A stretch of DNA of 5,758 bases from Bdellovibrio sp. ZAP7. Lineage in GTDB: Bacteria > Bacteroidota > Bacteroidia > Flavobacteriales > Flavobacteriaceae. The DNA lies in assembly GCA_943324165.2 (NCBI GenBank), contig CALPKO020000111.1:1-5758 (forward strand), written 5' to 3'. Under the pieces are notes generated by a model. The model worked only from the letters and a program-made list of their open reading frames with translations. It made no database searches and had not been told where the DNA came from. Positions 1-5,552 of this stretch are shown piece after piece (the first letter of the stretch is position 1; each line of letters starts with the position of its first letter). A program made the translations under genes and the position numbers.

Positions 1-2442
1 TATGGCACTATTCAAATCTAACACCCAACACCCAACACCCAACACCCAAAACCCAACTTCCATCTTACTTTTTTTACGCAAAGGAATTTTCCTTTTTTCT
101 ATCGCGTTGTTGGTATTGTTCAAATCAAAATAGTGTGCTAGCGTGAGTCTTGACAACAAATAGCTCACCGTAGATTCAGCTCCTTGGTTCAGGTTAACTT
201 GATTTTCTTCTAAACCGTCATAACATCCACCAGTGCAAGGATTGTAAATAATTTGTTGCAAATGATTTTTCCCTAAAAACCAATTGAAGGCCACCGTCAT
301 TTTATCTAAATATTTCTTGTCTCTAAAAACCATATAAAACAAATCTAACGCCATCACCGTGTAGGCAACATCAATTGGCTGTTCCCCAAATTGATTAACT
401 GATTTTCCTTTTACTTGCCAGCCTTGGTTAGAAATCACTTTAATTTGGTCTTTTTTGAAAATAACCGATAACAGAAAATCAAAACTAGTTTGCGCTATGG
501 TTTTAAACAATTCACTGCCTGTTGCCAAGTGCGCATAGAGCATCGCTTGCGGTAGAACACTGTTGCCATAGGTCAAATAATCTTCAAACCATTTCCATTT
601 TTGGTCTGACACGCCACGGTATTTAGAAACCAAATCGTCTCCTAAATTGATAATTAGTTGCTTAATTCTAACTTCATTTTTATTGATATTATAGTGATAT
701 AAACCTTTTATAGCGAATGAGATTGCTCTTGGAGAACGTAAATGTGCGATGTTTAAAAGCGATTTGTTCAAGGAATGTTCTGCCATTTTAATATAAAAGG
801 AATCGAACAAGGTACCCATCGAACTGAATTCGCCCAACGCCCAAATGGCTCTTCCATTGGCATCTTCTAGATTTTCATCTTGATTTTTGTCTAAAAAATG
901 GCCATCGATGTCTACATAGTTCAAAAACCTTCCATCTTCCTGCTGGCAAGAAACGATAAACTTGAGATAAGTTTCTATCAAAACCAAATCGGTCATTTCG
1001 CCAGTCAACTCATAGTGTCTGGCAATAGCAACCAATGCCCGTGCATTGTCATCAATCGTATAACCTGAGTCAAAATCTGGCACATCAATTTGAGAAAACT
1101 GAATCATACCTTTAGACGTAGTAAGTCTTTTGATGTGGTTTAAATTAATTTCTGGTACATTATATTTCAAATTAATCCCATTATGGAGTTGCTGATTAAT
1201 CAATTCGATGTGTGCAATGGCCGAATTTTGCCATGCAGTTGGAACAATTTTGTGTAATCCGTTCAAACGCTTCTGGTAAAGTAAATCGGGGTTAGACAAC
1301 AAGTTTTTTGTTGCCTTCGCAAGCTGATTAGGGTTTTGAAAATCTATTATTATGCCTGTTCCGTTTTTTAGCATTTCTCTTGCATGAGGAATTGGTGTTG
1401 AAATGACCGGACATCCACTCGCCATTGCATAGGCAAAAGTGCCACTCACAGCTTGAAATGGATCTTTTGACGTAAATAAATAAATGTTTGTGCGTTGCAA
1501 ATAGTCAATTAAATCCGACAATGGAAGGTATTTATTAACGAATAGTACATGGTTTTCTAGTCCCAATGCAATCACTTTTTGTTCTAAGAATTCGCGGTAT
1601 TGTTCGCCTTCATTTTTTATGATTTCTGGATGGGTTTTGCCAATCACCAAATACAAAACCGTTGGGAATTTTTCGATGATAGCAGGCAGTGCTTCAAGAG
1701 CCGTTTCAATACATTTATTGGCACCTAATAATCCAAAAGTAGAAAGCACAAAACGGTTATCGAAATAGTTTTTATCTTCTTTTTCTAATATTTTCGGAGA
1801 ACTAATTAAATGCGTTCCATGTTGAATAACCTCAATTTTTTCAATAGGAATGTCATATTCGTTTTGTAAAATCTTCGACGATGTTTTGGTCATCACCACA
1901 ATCTTATCAGTCAACATAGCAATTGCTTTCACTACATTTTTTCTTTTAAAATCTGGATGGGGCAAAACGGTGTGAAAGGTAGTAATGACCGGTTTATTGA
2001 GAAGCGACAAGAGTTGAATGAAATAATCTCCCATTTCTCCTCCAAATAAACCAAATTCGTGCTGTATAAAAACCAAACTGATGTTGCTGTCGTCATTAAT
2101 TTGCTCGGCCAAATCATAGTAATCATTAAAATTATTGGTTTTAAGAATATATTTCACACAATCAGGATAGTCATATTCTTTATCATCACTTTCTAGCGCA
2201 CATACTTTTACAGCAAACGAACTTCCAAATTGCGCTTGAATGGATTTTAATAAATCTTCGCAATACGTAGCGATGCCGCATTCTCGGTTGGGAAATGAAG
2301 TGATAAACAAAATCTCTGGCAATAAAGCTTTTACTTCAACCGCTGGTTTTTTTGCATTTACCAAATAAATGGGAGCATAACTTTTTGGAGATTTGTAGAG
2401 AATAAGACTTTGATTTTGTGAGGGCACTAAAATGGTTTTCAT
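1..2442 (-). CDS. Fused glycosyltransferase (GT-B, GT4-like) with C-terminal helical (alpha/alpha)6-like domain, 3' end outside window
   Basis: The frame stays open from the ATG at 2442 to base 1, giving at least 814 residues with no stop inside the window. Residues 1-40 are a non-conserved leader. Residues about 43-395 look like a GT-B retaining glycosyltransferase: FITSFPNRECGIATY (46-60), IQHEFGLFGG (126-135), TFHT (155-158), FGLLGANK (236-243), then SGTFAYAMASGCPVIST (333-349). The usual EX7E acidic pair is replaced by Q330 and Y338. Residues about 430-774 form a second domain with SGYTIDDNARAL, EDANGRAIWALG (526-537), WFEDYLTYGNSVLPQAM (618-634), TGGCYDGL (737-744) and NQGAEST (752-758), resembling (alpha/alpha)6 sugar-processing folds. 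There is no signal peptide, so it is probably cytoplasmic. It lies 125 bases downstream of the GH130 gene and is probably co-transcribed with it. Donor and acceptor are unknown; GDP-mannose is a guess from the neighbour. The last 20 or so codons read through a heptamer repeat. The start is supported by an A-rich leader and an in-frame stop at 2503-2505 with no ATG between. Confidence 0.88.
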   Translation of the reverse strand, partial: MKTILVPSQNQSLILYKSPKSYAPIYLVNAKKPAVEVKALLPEILFITSFPNRECGIATYCEDLLKSIQAQFGSSFAVKVCALESDDKEYDYPDCVKYILKTNNFNDYYDLAEQINDDSNISLVFIQHEFGLFGGEMGDYFIQLLSLLNKPVITTFHTVLPHPDFKRKNVVKAIAMLTDKIVVMTKTSSKILQNEYDIPIEKIEVIQHGTHLISSPKILEKEDKNYFDNRFVLSTFGLLGANKCIETALEALPAIIEKFPTVLYLVIGKTHPEIIKNEGEQYREFLEQKVIALGLENHVLFVNKYLPLSDLIDYLQRTNIYLFTSKDPFQAVSGTFAYAMASGCPVISTPIPHAREMLKNGTGIIIDFQNPNQLAKATKNLLSNPDLLYQKRLNGLHKIVPTAWQNSAIAHIELINQQLHNGINLKYNVPEINLNHIKRLTTSKGMIQFSQIDVPDFDSGYTIDDNARALVAIARHYELTGEMTDLVLIETYLKFIVSCQQEDGRFLNYVDIDGHFLDKNQDENLEDANGRAIWALGEFSSMGTLFDSFYIKMAEHSLNKSLLNIAHLRSPRAISFAIKGLYHYNINKNEVRIKQLIINLGDDLVSKYRGVSDQKWKWFEDYLTYGNSVLPQAMLYAHLATGSELFKTIAQTSFDFLLSVIFKKDQIKVISNQGWQVKGKSVNQFGEQPIDVAYTVMALDLFYMVFRDKKYLDKMTVAFNWFLGKNHLQQIIYNPCTGGCYDGLEENQVNLNQGAESTVSYLLSRLTLAHYFDLNNTNNAIEKRKIPLRKKSKMEVGFWVLGVGCWVLDLNSAI
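23..57. repeat. Five-copy 7-bp tandem repeat, ACCCAAC (plus) / GTTGGGT (minus)
   Basis: Units lie at 23-29, 30-36, 37-43, 44-50 and 51-57. All are identical except the fourth, which ends in A instead of C at position 50. On the minus strand this gives five GGG tracts separated by four bases each. The array falls within the open frame of the glycosyltransferase and encodes the Val-Gly-Trp-Leu-Cys rich stretch that ends its visible part. The unit contains no stop codon in any phase on either strand. Confidence 0.95.
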
Positions 2443-2455
2443 GATTTGTTTTTTT

Positions 2456-2605
2456 TTAGAAATATTTGGCAATGTTATCGTGACATTTTTGTAAAAAGCC
2501 GTTCACATCTCCTTCTTTTGATATTATTCCTGCTACCAATGGAAGGAAAAATGTTTGGACTTTTTGTTTATAAACTTTTGAATTTATACAATAGTAATTC
2601 AGCAA
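2456..2605 (-). other. Possible remnant or frameshifted coding tail between GH130 and glycosyltransferase genes
   Basis: A 49-codon stretch on the minus strand, in the +1 frame relative to the GH130 gene, is free of stops and ends with TAA at 2458-2456, 13 bases before the glycosyltransferase ATG. It overlaps the last 13 or so codons of GH130 and fills the whole spacer. Its translation looks like a real C-terminus: KVQTFFLPLVAGIISKEGD (residues 15-33) followed by VNGFLQKCHDNIAKYF. It contains no ATG, so it could be expressed only by a frameshift from the GH130 gene (an AAAA run lies at the crossing point), by a non-ATG start, or not at all. It could be the relic of a deleted gene, or chance. 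The family is not recognised. Confidence 0.3.
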
Positions 2606-3608
2606 TTAGTTCTTGTAATGACAAAGAGGCGCAGGCAATTTTGTTGTCTGCAGCGCCATAATAGATATACAAGGTGTTGTCAAAAAGTGATGTTCCGGTT
2701 GGAAAAACCACATTGTTCACATCGCCTGTAAGTTCCCAAGATAATTCTGGTTTGATTAGCGGATAAGGCAAACGGGCAATTTCTTTAGTCGGATTGTCAA
2801 TATCCAAAAGTGCAGCACAGGCCGAATAAACATAACCTTCGGCGGTATCATGAACGCCATGATAAATCAATAGCCAACCTTCCGATGTTTCTATAGGTGG
2901 ACAACCACCACCGATGTAACTGATTTCATGTTCGTATTTTGGACAAAGCACAATATTAGCATTCAAGTGCAAGAAATAATCGGTCCAATATGCTGGTGTT
3001 AAATCTGAAATATTTTTGACGCAAGCAAGTTGAATATCTGGACGAATACGGTGAAGAAAATAGAATTTCTCATTTATTTTCCGAGGGAAAAAAATCACGT
3101 TTTTATCCCACAAAAGCATTTTTTTATCGGGGTTATTCATGATGTTATTGTGCACATGAAATCTTTCGTACTTTTCATTCAAATGGGCATTACTTTCTGC
3201 AAAGCGTTTGAATTCTTCAAAAGCCACTTGTGGCACAATAATTCCGTGACGTTCAAAGTTGATTAAATCGGTTGAAGTCGCTAATGCCCCCATCGCATTT
3301 ACACCATCATAAGCCGAAAAAGTCATATAAAAAATATCATCAATTTTCACAATCCTCGGGTCTTCAATTCCGTGTGATTCGTAGTCAAATTCTGGAGATA
3401 AAAGTGGCGTTTCATTGCGTTGAACAACTTTCAAAGGTCCATCTAGTTGGCAATAGCCAATGGTTGAATAATTCCCTTTTCGAACTGCCCTATAAAAAAT
3501 ATGCACGGTATTTCCATTTTGCAAAATGCCTGGATTAGAAACCGCTTCGTTTTCAAACGAATTAGCAGTTTTCTTTAAAATTACACCTTCTTTTTTAATC
3601 GTTATCAT
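2568..3608 (-). CDS. GH130 family beta-mannoside phosphorylase or hydrolase
   Basis: This 346-residue protein has the length and motif order of glycoside hydrolase family 130, a five-bladed beta-propeller family of mannoside phosphorylases (1,4-beta-mannosyl-glucose, beta-1,4- and beta-1,2-manno-oligosaccharides) and some beta-1,2-mannosidases. Visible motifs are SNPGILQNG (24-32), IFYRAVR (37-43), GIEDPRIV (80-87) with the probable catalytic Asp83, FFPRKINEKFYFLHRIRP (173-190), GGGCPPIETSEGWLLIYHGV (233-252) with His250, VVFPTGT (300-306) and YYGAAD (316-321). Arg188 and His250 sit where phosphate-contacting residues are found in family phosphorylases, but the sequence alone does not settle phosphorylase against hydrolase. 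A lysine/histidine-rich segment at about 128-166 is longer than in short family members. There is no signal peptide, so it should act on a cytoplasmic substrate. The fused glycosyltransferase follows, suggesting paired synthesis and turnover. The ATG at 3608 puts the first strand where expected. Confidence 0.9.
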   Translation of the reverse strand: MITIKKEGVILKKTANSFENEAVSNPGILQNGNTVHIFYRAVRKGNYSTIGYCQLDGPLKVVQRNETPLLSPEFDYESHGIEDPRIVKIDDIFYMTFSAYDGVNAMGALATSTDLINFERHGIIVPQVAFEEFKRFAESNAHLNEKYERFHVHNNIMNNPDKKMLLWDKNVIFFPRKINEKFYFLHRIRPDIQLACVKNISDLTPAYWTDYFLHLNANIVLCPKYEHEISYIGGGCPPIETSEGWLLIYHGVHDTAEGYVYSACAALLDIDNPTKEIARLPYPLIKPELSWELTGDVNNVVFPTGTSLFDNTLYIYYGAADNKIACASLSLQELIAELLLYKFKSL

Positions 3609-3773
3609 CGGAATAGACTTTATAAATTTTCAGTAACAAAAAGATTTTTATTCCTTACAAAGGTGGTTCTGAAAATTACTAAAAAGATTATGCAATTAGG
3701 GCAATAGGTTATACCTTTCACATAATAAAGATTTAAAATCAACTAATTAGCACTTGGCAACAATCGATTTAAA
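3609..3773. other. Spacer between gpmA and the GH130 gene
   Basis: A 165-base A/T-rich gap. I see no gene and no convincing terminator for gpmA. The only visible structure is a short inverted repeat, AGGT-TAT-ACCT, at 3706-3716 and a degenerate -7-like element at 3658-3665. gpmA transcripts may therefore read into the GH130 gene, or termination may be Rho-dependent. Confidence 0.5.
3658..3665 (-). promoter_or_regulatory. Weak candidate -7 element for the GH130/glycosyltransferase operon
   Basis: The minus strand reads CACCTTTG, one base away from the Bacteroidota TAnnTTTG consensus, about 50 bases before the GH130 start codon. No clear TTG lies 19-21 bases further upstream, so this is only a candidate. 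Confidence 0.2.
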
Positions 3774-4370
3774 TTATGAAATTGCTGTGATTTTAAGCTT
3801 TTCATCAATATGATAAACGCGCAAAACACCAGTTGCAATCTCAAAATCAGCAATGTATTTTTCTGAAATTTCTTCTAAATACATCACCAAAGCCCGCAAG
3901 CTGTTGCCATGCGCAACGATAAGAATTGTTTTGCCAGCTTTCAATTTTGGTTCAATTTCAGCTAAATAATACGGAATAACCCTGTGGTAAGTATCTTTGA
4001 GGCTTTCGCCATTGGGAGGAGCAATTTGGTAACTTCTCCTCCAATCTAAAACTTGTGCTTCGCCGTATTTTTTGATGGTTGCTGCTTTGTTCAATCCCTG
4101 CATATCGCCGTAGTCTCGCTCGTTTAATGCGGCAGATTTAAATACTGGAATGTTGAGGCCAATTTTATTCAAAATAATTTCTAAAGTATGAACAGCCCTT
4201 TTCAAAACGGAGGTAAAAGCAAAATCGATGGTATAATATTTCAAGAAAAGGCTTGCGTTTCTAGCTTCTTCTATTCCTAATGAAGTCAAGTCTACATCTT
4301 CAGAACCTGTAAATCGGTTTTCTAGGTTCCAAGTGGATTGTCCATGCCGAAGCAAAATTAGGATGCCCAT
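3774..4370 (-). CDS. gpmA: 2,3-bisphosphoglycerate-dependent phosphoglycerate mutase (short type)
   Basis: This glycolytic and gluconeogenic enzyme interconverts 3- and 2-phosphoglycerate in the cytoplasm through a phosphohistidine. The 198-residue product begins with LLRHGQSTWN (6-15), where His9 is the phosphorylated residue, and has Arg58, LNERDYGDMQGLNK (82-95) with the general-acid Glu84, Tyr87 and Lys95, the paired Arg111-Arg112, and VAHGNSLRAL (152-161) with the second catalytic His154. It is about 50 residues shorter than E. coli GpmA (250 aa): the lid segment between the RRSY and GESLKDT motifs and the C-terminal tail are missing, as in other compact members of the family. All catalytic residues are kept. 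The ATG at 4370 places the RHG motif at the usual distance from the N-terminus. A terminator hairpin lies directly upstream, so it is probably transcribed separately from the gene before it. Confidence 0.95.
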   Translation of the reverse strand: MGILILLRHGQSTWNLENRFTGSEDVDLTSLGIEEARNASLFLKYYTIDFAFTSVLKRAVHTLEIILNKIGLNIPVFKSAALNERDYGDMQGLNKAATIKKYGEAQVLDWRRSYQIAPPNGESLKDTYHRVIPYYLAEIEPKLKAGKTILIVAHGNSLRALVMYLEEISEKYIADFEIATGVLRVYHIDEKLKITAIS

Positions 4371-4391
4371 TTTTTAAATTTTAAATCAATT

Positions 4392-4424
4392 AAAAAAGCA
4401 CCGTACATTTTGTACGATGCTTTT
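4392..4424 (-). terminator. Rho-independent terminator of the heptad-repeat protein gene
   Basis: A 14-bp stem (arms 4394-4407 and 4411-4424) with a 3-base loop. The single mismatch on the plus strand (C4401/A4417) becomes a U-G wobble in minus-strand RNA, which shows the direction. A run of U follows the stem on the minus strand. It lies 34 bases after the stop at 4458 and 22 bases before the gpmA start. Confidence 0.88.
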
Positions 4425-4457
4425 GTTTAAATTCCTATTGGCAGAATAAAATAGAAA

Positions 4458-4697
4458 CTATTTTTTATACTTTTCGTGCAATTTCAAATCAACATCTTGC
4501 AAATCGATTGCGGTTTTGCTGTGTTCGACTGCTTTTTTCAAACTGCCTTCTGCTTTCATGATTTCACCACTTTCATGAAACTTGGCGGCTTCTGTATGGT
4601 ATTTTGCGGCTTCTTGAAAATGTTGTGCTGCTTTCTTATGACTTTCAATTGCTTTTAAGTTTTCTGCTGCAGGAATTGTTGCTTGATTTGTGTCCAT
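4458..4697 (-). CDS. Small helical His/Ala/Lys heptad-repeat protein, function unknown
   Basis: A 79-residue protein with no signal peptide or membrane segment. It is almost certainly all helical. The core is a heptad-like repeat: KKAAQHFQ (21-28), EAAKYHT (29-35), EAAKFHE (36-42), with Ala pairs at 23-24, 30-31 and 37-38 and His at 20, 26, 34 and 41, so the His residues fall largely on one helix face. A turn around SGE (43-45) is followed by a second helix, KAEGSLKKAVEHSKTAIDLQ (48-67), with His59 and His74, giving a predicted helical hairpin. The pattern resembles small uncharacterised bacterial proteins with repeated EHHEKAAKHH-type units. Metal binding through the spaced histidines or dimerisation as a four-helix bundle is possible but unproven. 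It has its own promoter and terminator, so it is probably a monocistronic, well-expressed gene. Confidence 0.85.
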   Translation of the reverse strand: MDTNQATIPAAENLKAIESHKKAAQHFQEAAKYHTEAAKFHESGEIMKAEGSLKKAVEHSKTAIDLQDVDLKLHEKYKK

Positions 4698-4736
4698 TTT
4701 TTTTTATTTAATAAGACCAAGTATTTAATCTTACTA

Positions 4737-4744
4737 CAAATTTA
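4737..4744 (-). promoter_or_regulatory. -7 promoter element of the heptad-repeat protein gene
   Basis: The minus strand reads TAAATTTG, a perfect match to the Bacteroidota TAnnTTTG element, with 39 bases between it and the ATG. No exact TTG is seen at the -33 distance; an ATTTC stretch is closest. The leader is A-rich next to the start codon, as usual in this phylum. Confidence 0.55.
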
Positions 4745-4814
4745 GGTCTATCAACAGCGAGAAATGTTATGCAATTTATTGTAAATGTTGTGATAAAAAT
4801 ATCTTGCAATCTTT

Positions 4815-4838
4815 AAAAAACTCAAATATTCATTGAGT
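4815..4838 (-). terminator. Possible second, weaker terminator hairpin after the lipoprotein gene
   Basis: ACTCAA (minus, 4838-4833) pairs with TTGAGT (4825-4820) over a 7-base loop and is followed by a run of U. The 6-bp, A/T-rich stem is weak, but it lies about 15 bases beyond the main terminator and may act as a back-up. Confidence 0.35.
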
Positions 4839-4850
4839 AAATTTGGTTCA

Positions 4851-4890
4851 ATAAAAAAAGCCAAGTATCAAAAAAAATGACACTTGGCTT
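4851..4890 (-). terminator. Rho-independent terminator of the lipoprotein gene
   Basis: A 13-bp stem (arms 4858-4870 and 4878-4890) around a 7-base loop. The one plus-strand mismatch is a G-U wobble in minus-strand RNA. A run of U follows on the minus strand. It sits 20 bases after the stop codon at 4910. Confidence 0.9.
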
Positions 4891-4909
4891 AAATAGCAAC
4901 TTGTTTGAT

Positions 4910-5332
4910 TTATTTTCTTGTATAAACCGTTAGATATCCATCTGCATCTTTTATTTTTAATTCCGTTGAAGTCAAAGTTACAATTGTTGAAATAACTTCC
5001 ATTCCGCTGACAGTCATTGTTATAGTATTTCCTGTTCTTGTATAAGAATAAGTATCTGTGAACATTTCGCAAGGATTATCAGTAGAATCATAATCAACAT
5101 CAGCTACTGATGTTGCAGTAACATCAATATAATCTTTAGAGCACCCTGTTTCGTTTCCCATGTAGGCTACTAAATATTCTTGTCCATTTTGTACCGCACC
5201 TTCTTTTGAGTATTCCCATTTACCAACTAAATTTCCAGAAGTTGTCGAGCCATTGTTATCATCCTTGCTACAAGAAACAAAAGACATACTTAAAGCAACC
5301 AGGGATAATGTTAAAATAGATAATTTTTTCAT
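4910..5332 (-). CDS. Lipocalin-like lipoprotein, probably surface exposed
   Basis: A 140-residue secreted lipoprotein. Residues 1-20 are a signal peptide (MKK, hydrophobic core) ending in a lipobox-like FVSC, so Cys21 is the lipidated residue. The following SKDDNN (22-27) is an acidic stretch resembling the lipoprotein export signal of Flavobacteriia that sends lipoproteins to the cell surface. After a Ser/Thr/Gly linker the domain starts with LVGKWEYSK (35-43) and runs through alternating beta strands to ELKIKDADGYLTVYTRK (124-140); this fits the small lipocalin-like domains common in Bacteroidota lipoproteins. Cys64 and Cys88 could form a disulfide. There is no enzyme motif and the ligand is unknown. 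It is probably monocistronic, with a promoter at 5361-5368 and a terminator just downstream. The ATG at 5332 gives a standard signal peptide. Confidence 0.85.
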   Translation of the reverse strand: MKKLSILTLSLVALSMSFVSCSKDDNNGSTTSGNLVGKWEYSKEGAVQNGQEYLVAYMGNETGCSKDYIDVTATSVADVDYDSTDNPCEMFTDTYSYTRTGNTITMTVSGMEVISTIVTLTSTELKIKDADGYLTVYTRK

Positions 5333-5360
5333 TTTTTTTGTGTTTTTAAATTGTTAGTCG

Positions 5361-5368
5361 CAAATATA
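5361..5368 (-). promoter_or_regulatory. -7 promoter element of the lipoprotein gene
   Basis: The minus strand reads TATATTTG, a perfect TAnnTTTG, 28 bases before the ATG. The -33 region is a T-rich tract without a clear TTG. The short A-rich leader is typical of the phylum. Confidence 0.5.
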
Positions 5369-5489
5369 TTAATTAAAACTAAAAAAAATAATAATGTTAA
5401 AAAAATAGTAAAAAAATTTCTAGCTTTATCAATGCTATCTATTTCTGTTCTTTATCTATAATTTACAAACAAAATCAAAAACTATTACT

Positions 5490-5497
5490 TATTTTTG
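5490..5497 (+). promoter_or_regulatory. Candidate -7 promoter element of mazG
   Basis: The plus strand reads TATTTTTG, which fits TAnnTTTG, 55 bases before the mazG ATG. The -33 region has no clear TTG. In DNA this A/T-rich such a match can arise by chance. The rest of the 220-base divergent spacer (5333-5552) holds nothing else I can recognise. Confidence 0.35.
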
Positions 5498-5552
5498 GTT
5501 ATTAATTATAAAACAATAAAGTACAGCTGTTATTTTAAAAACTAATTTTCCA

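Noticed and set aside
23..57. CRISPR or telomere-like array
   Set aside because: The units are 7 bp and directly adjacent with no spacers, so it is a simple tandem repeat and not CRISPR; a telomeric role cannot be supported from one short internal array.
1932..2126. 64-codon minus-strand open frame
   Set aside because: It lies entirely inside the glycosyltransferase gene in another frame and contains no motif.
2446..2661. 71-codon hydrophobic open frame on the plus strand, resembling a small membrane protein
   Set aside because: It overlaps the end of GH130 and the spacer in antisense. Its hydrophobic content follows from the T-rich complement of A-rich minus-strand DNA, and it lacks a promoter or leader of its own.
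3030..3538. Two plus-strand open frames (3030-3266 and 3272-3538)
   Set aside because: Both are antisense to the well-supported GH130 gene, have no recognisable motif and read as shadows of its codons.
3706..3716. AGGT-TAT-ACCT inverted repeat as an operator of the GH130 operon
   Set aside because: Four-base arms are too short to distinguish from chance and no regulator gene is in the window.
4476..4658. Cys/Phe-rich plus-strand open frame
   Set aside because: It is the antisense of the Ala/Lys/His heptad repeats, which automatically gives Cys, Phe and Met codons.
4848..5072. 74-codon minus-strand open frame overlapping the lipoprotein gene
   Set aside because: It lies in another frame of the lipoprotein gene, runs through its terminator hairpin, and has Asn/Tyr/Lys-rich low-complexity sequence without a domain.
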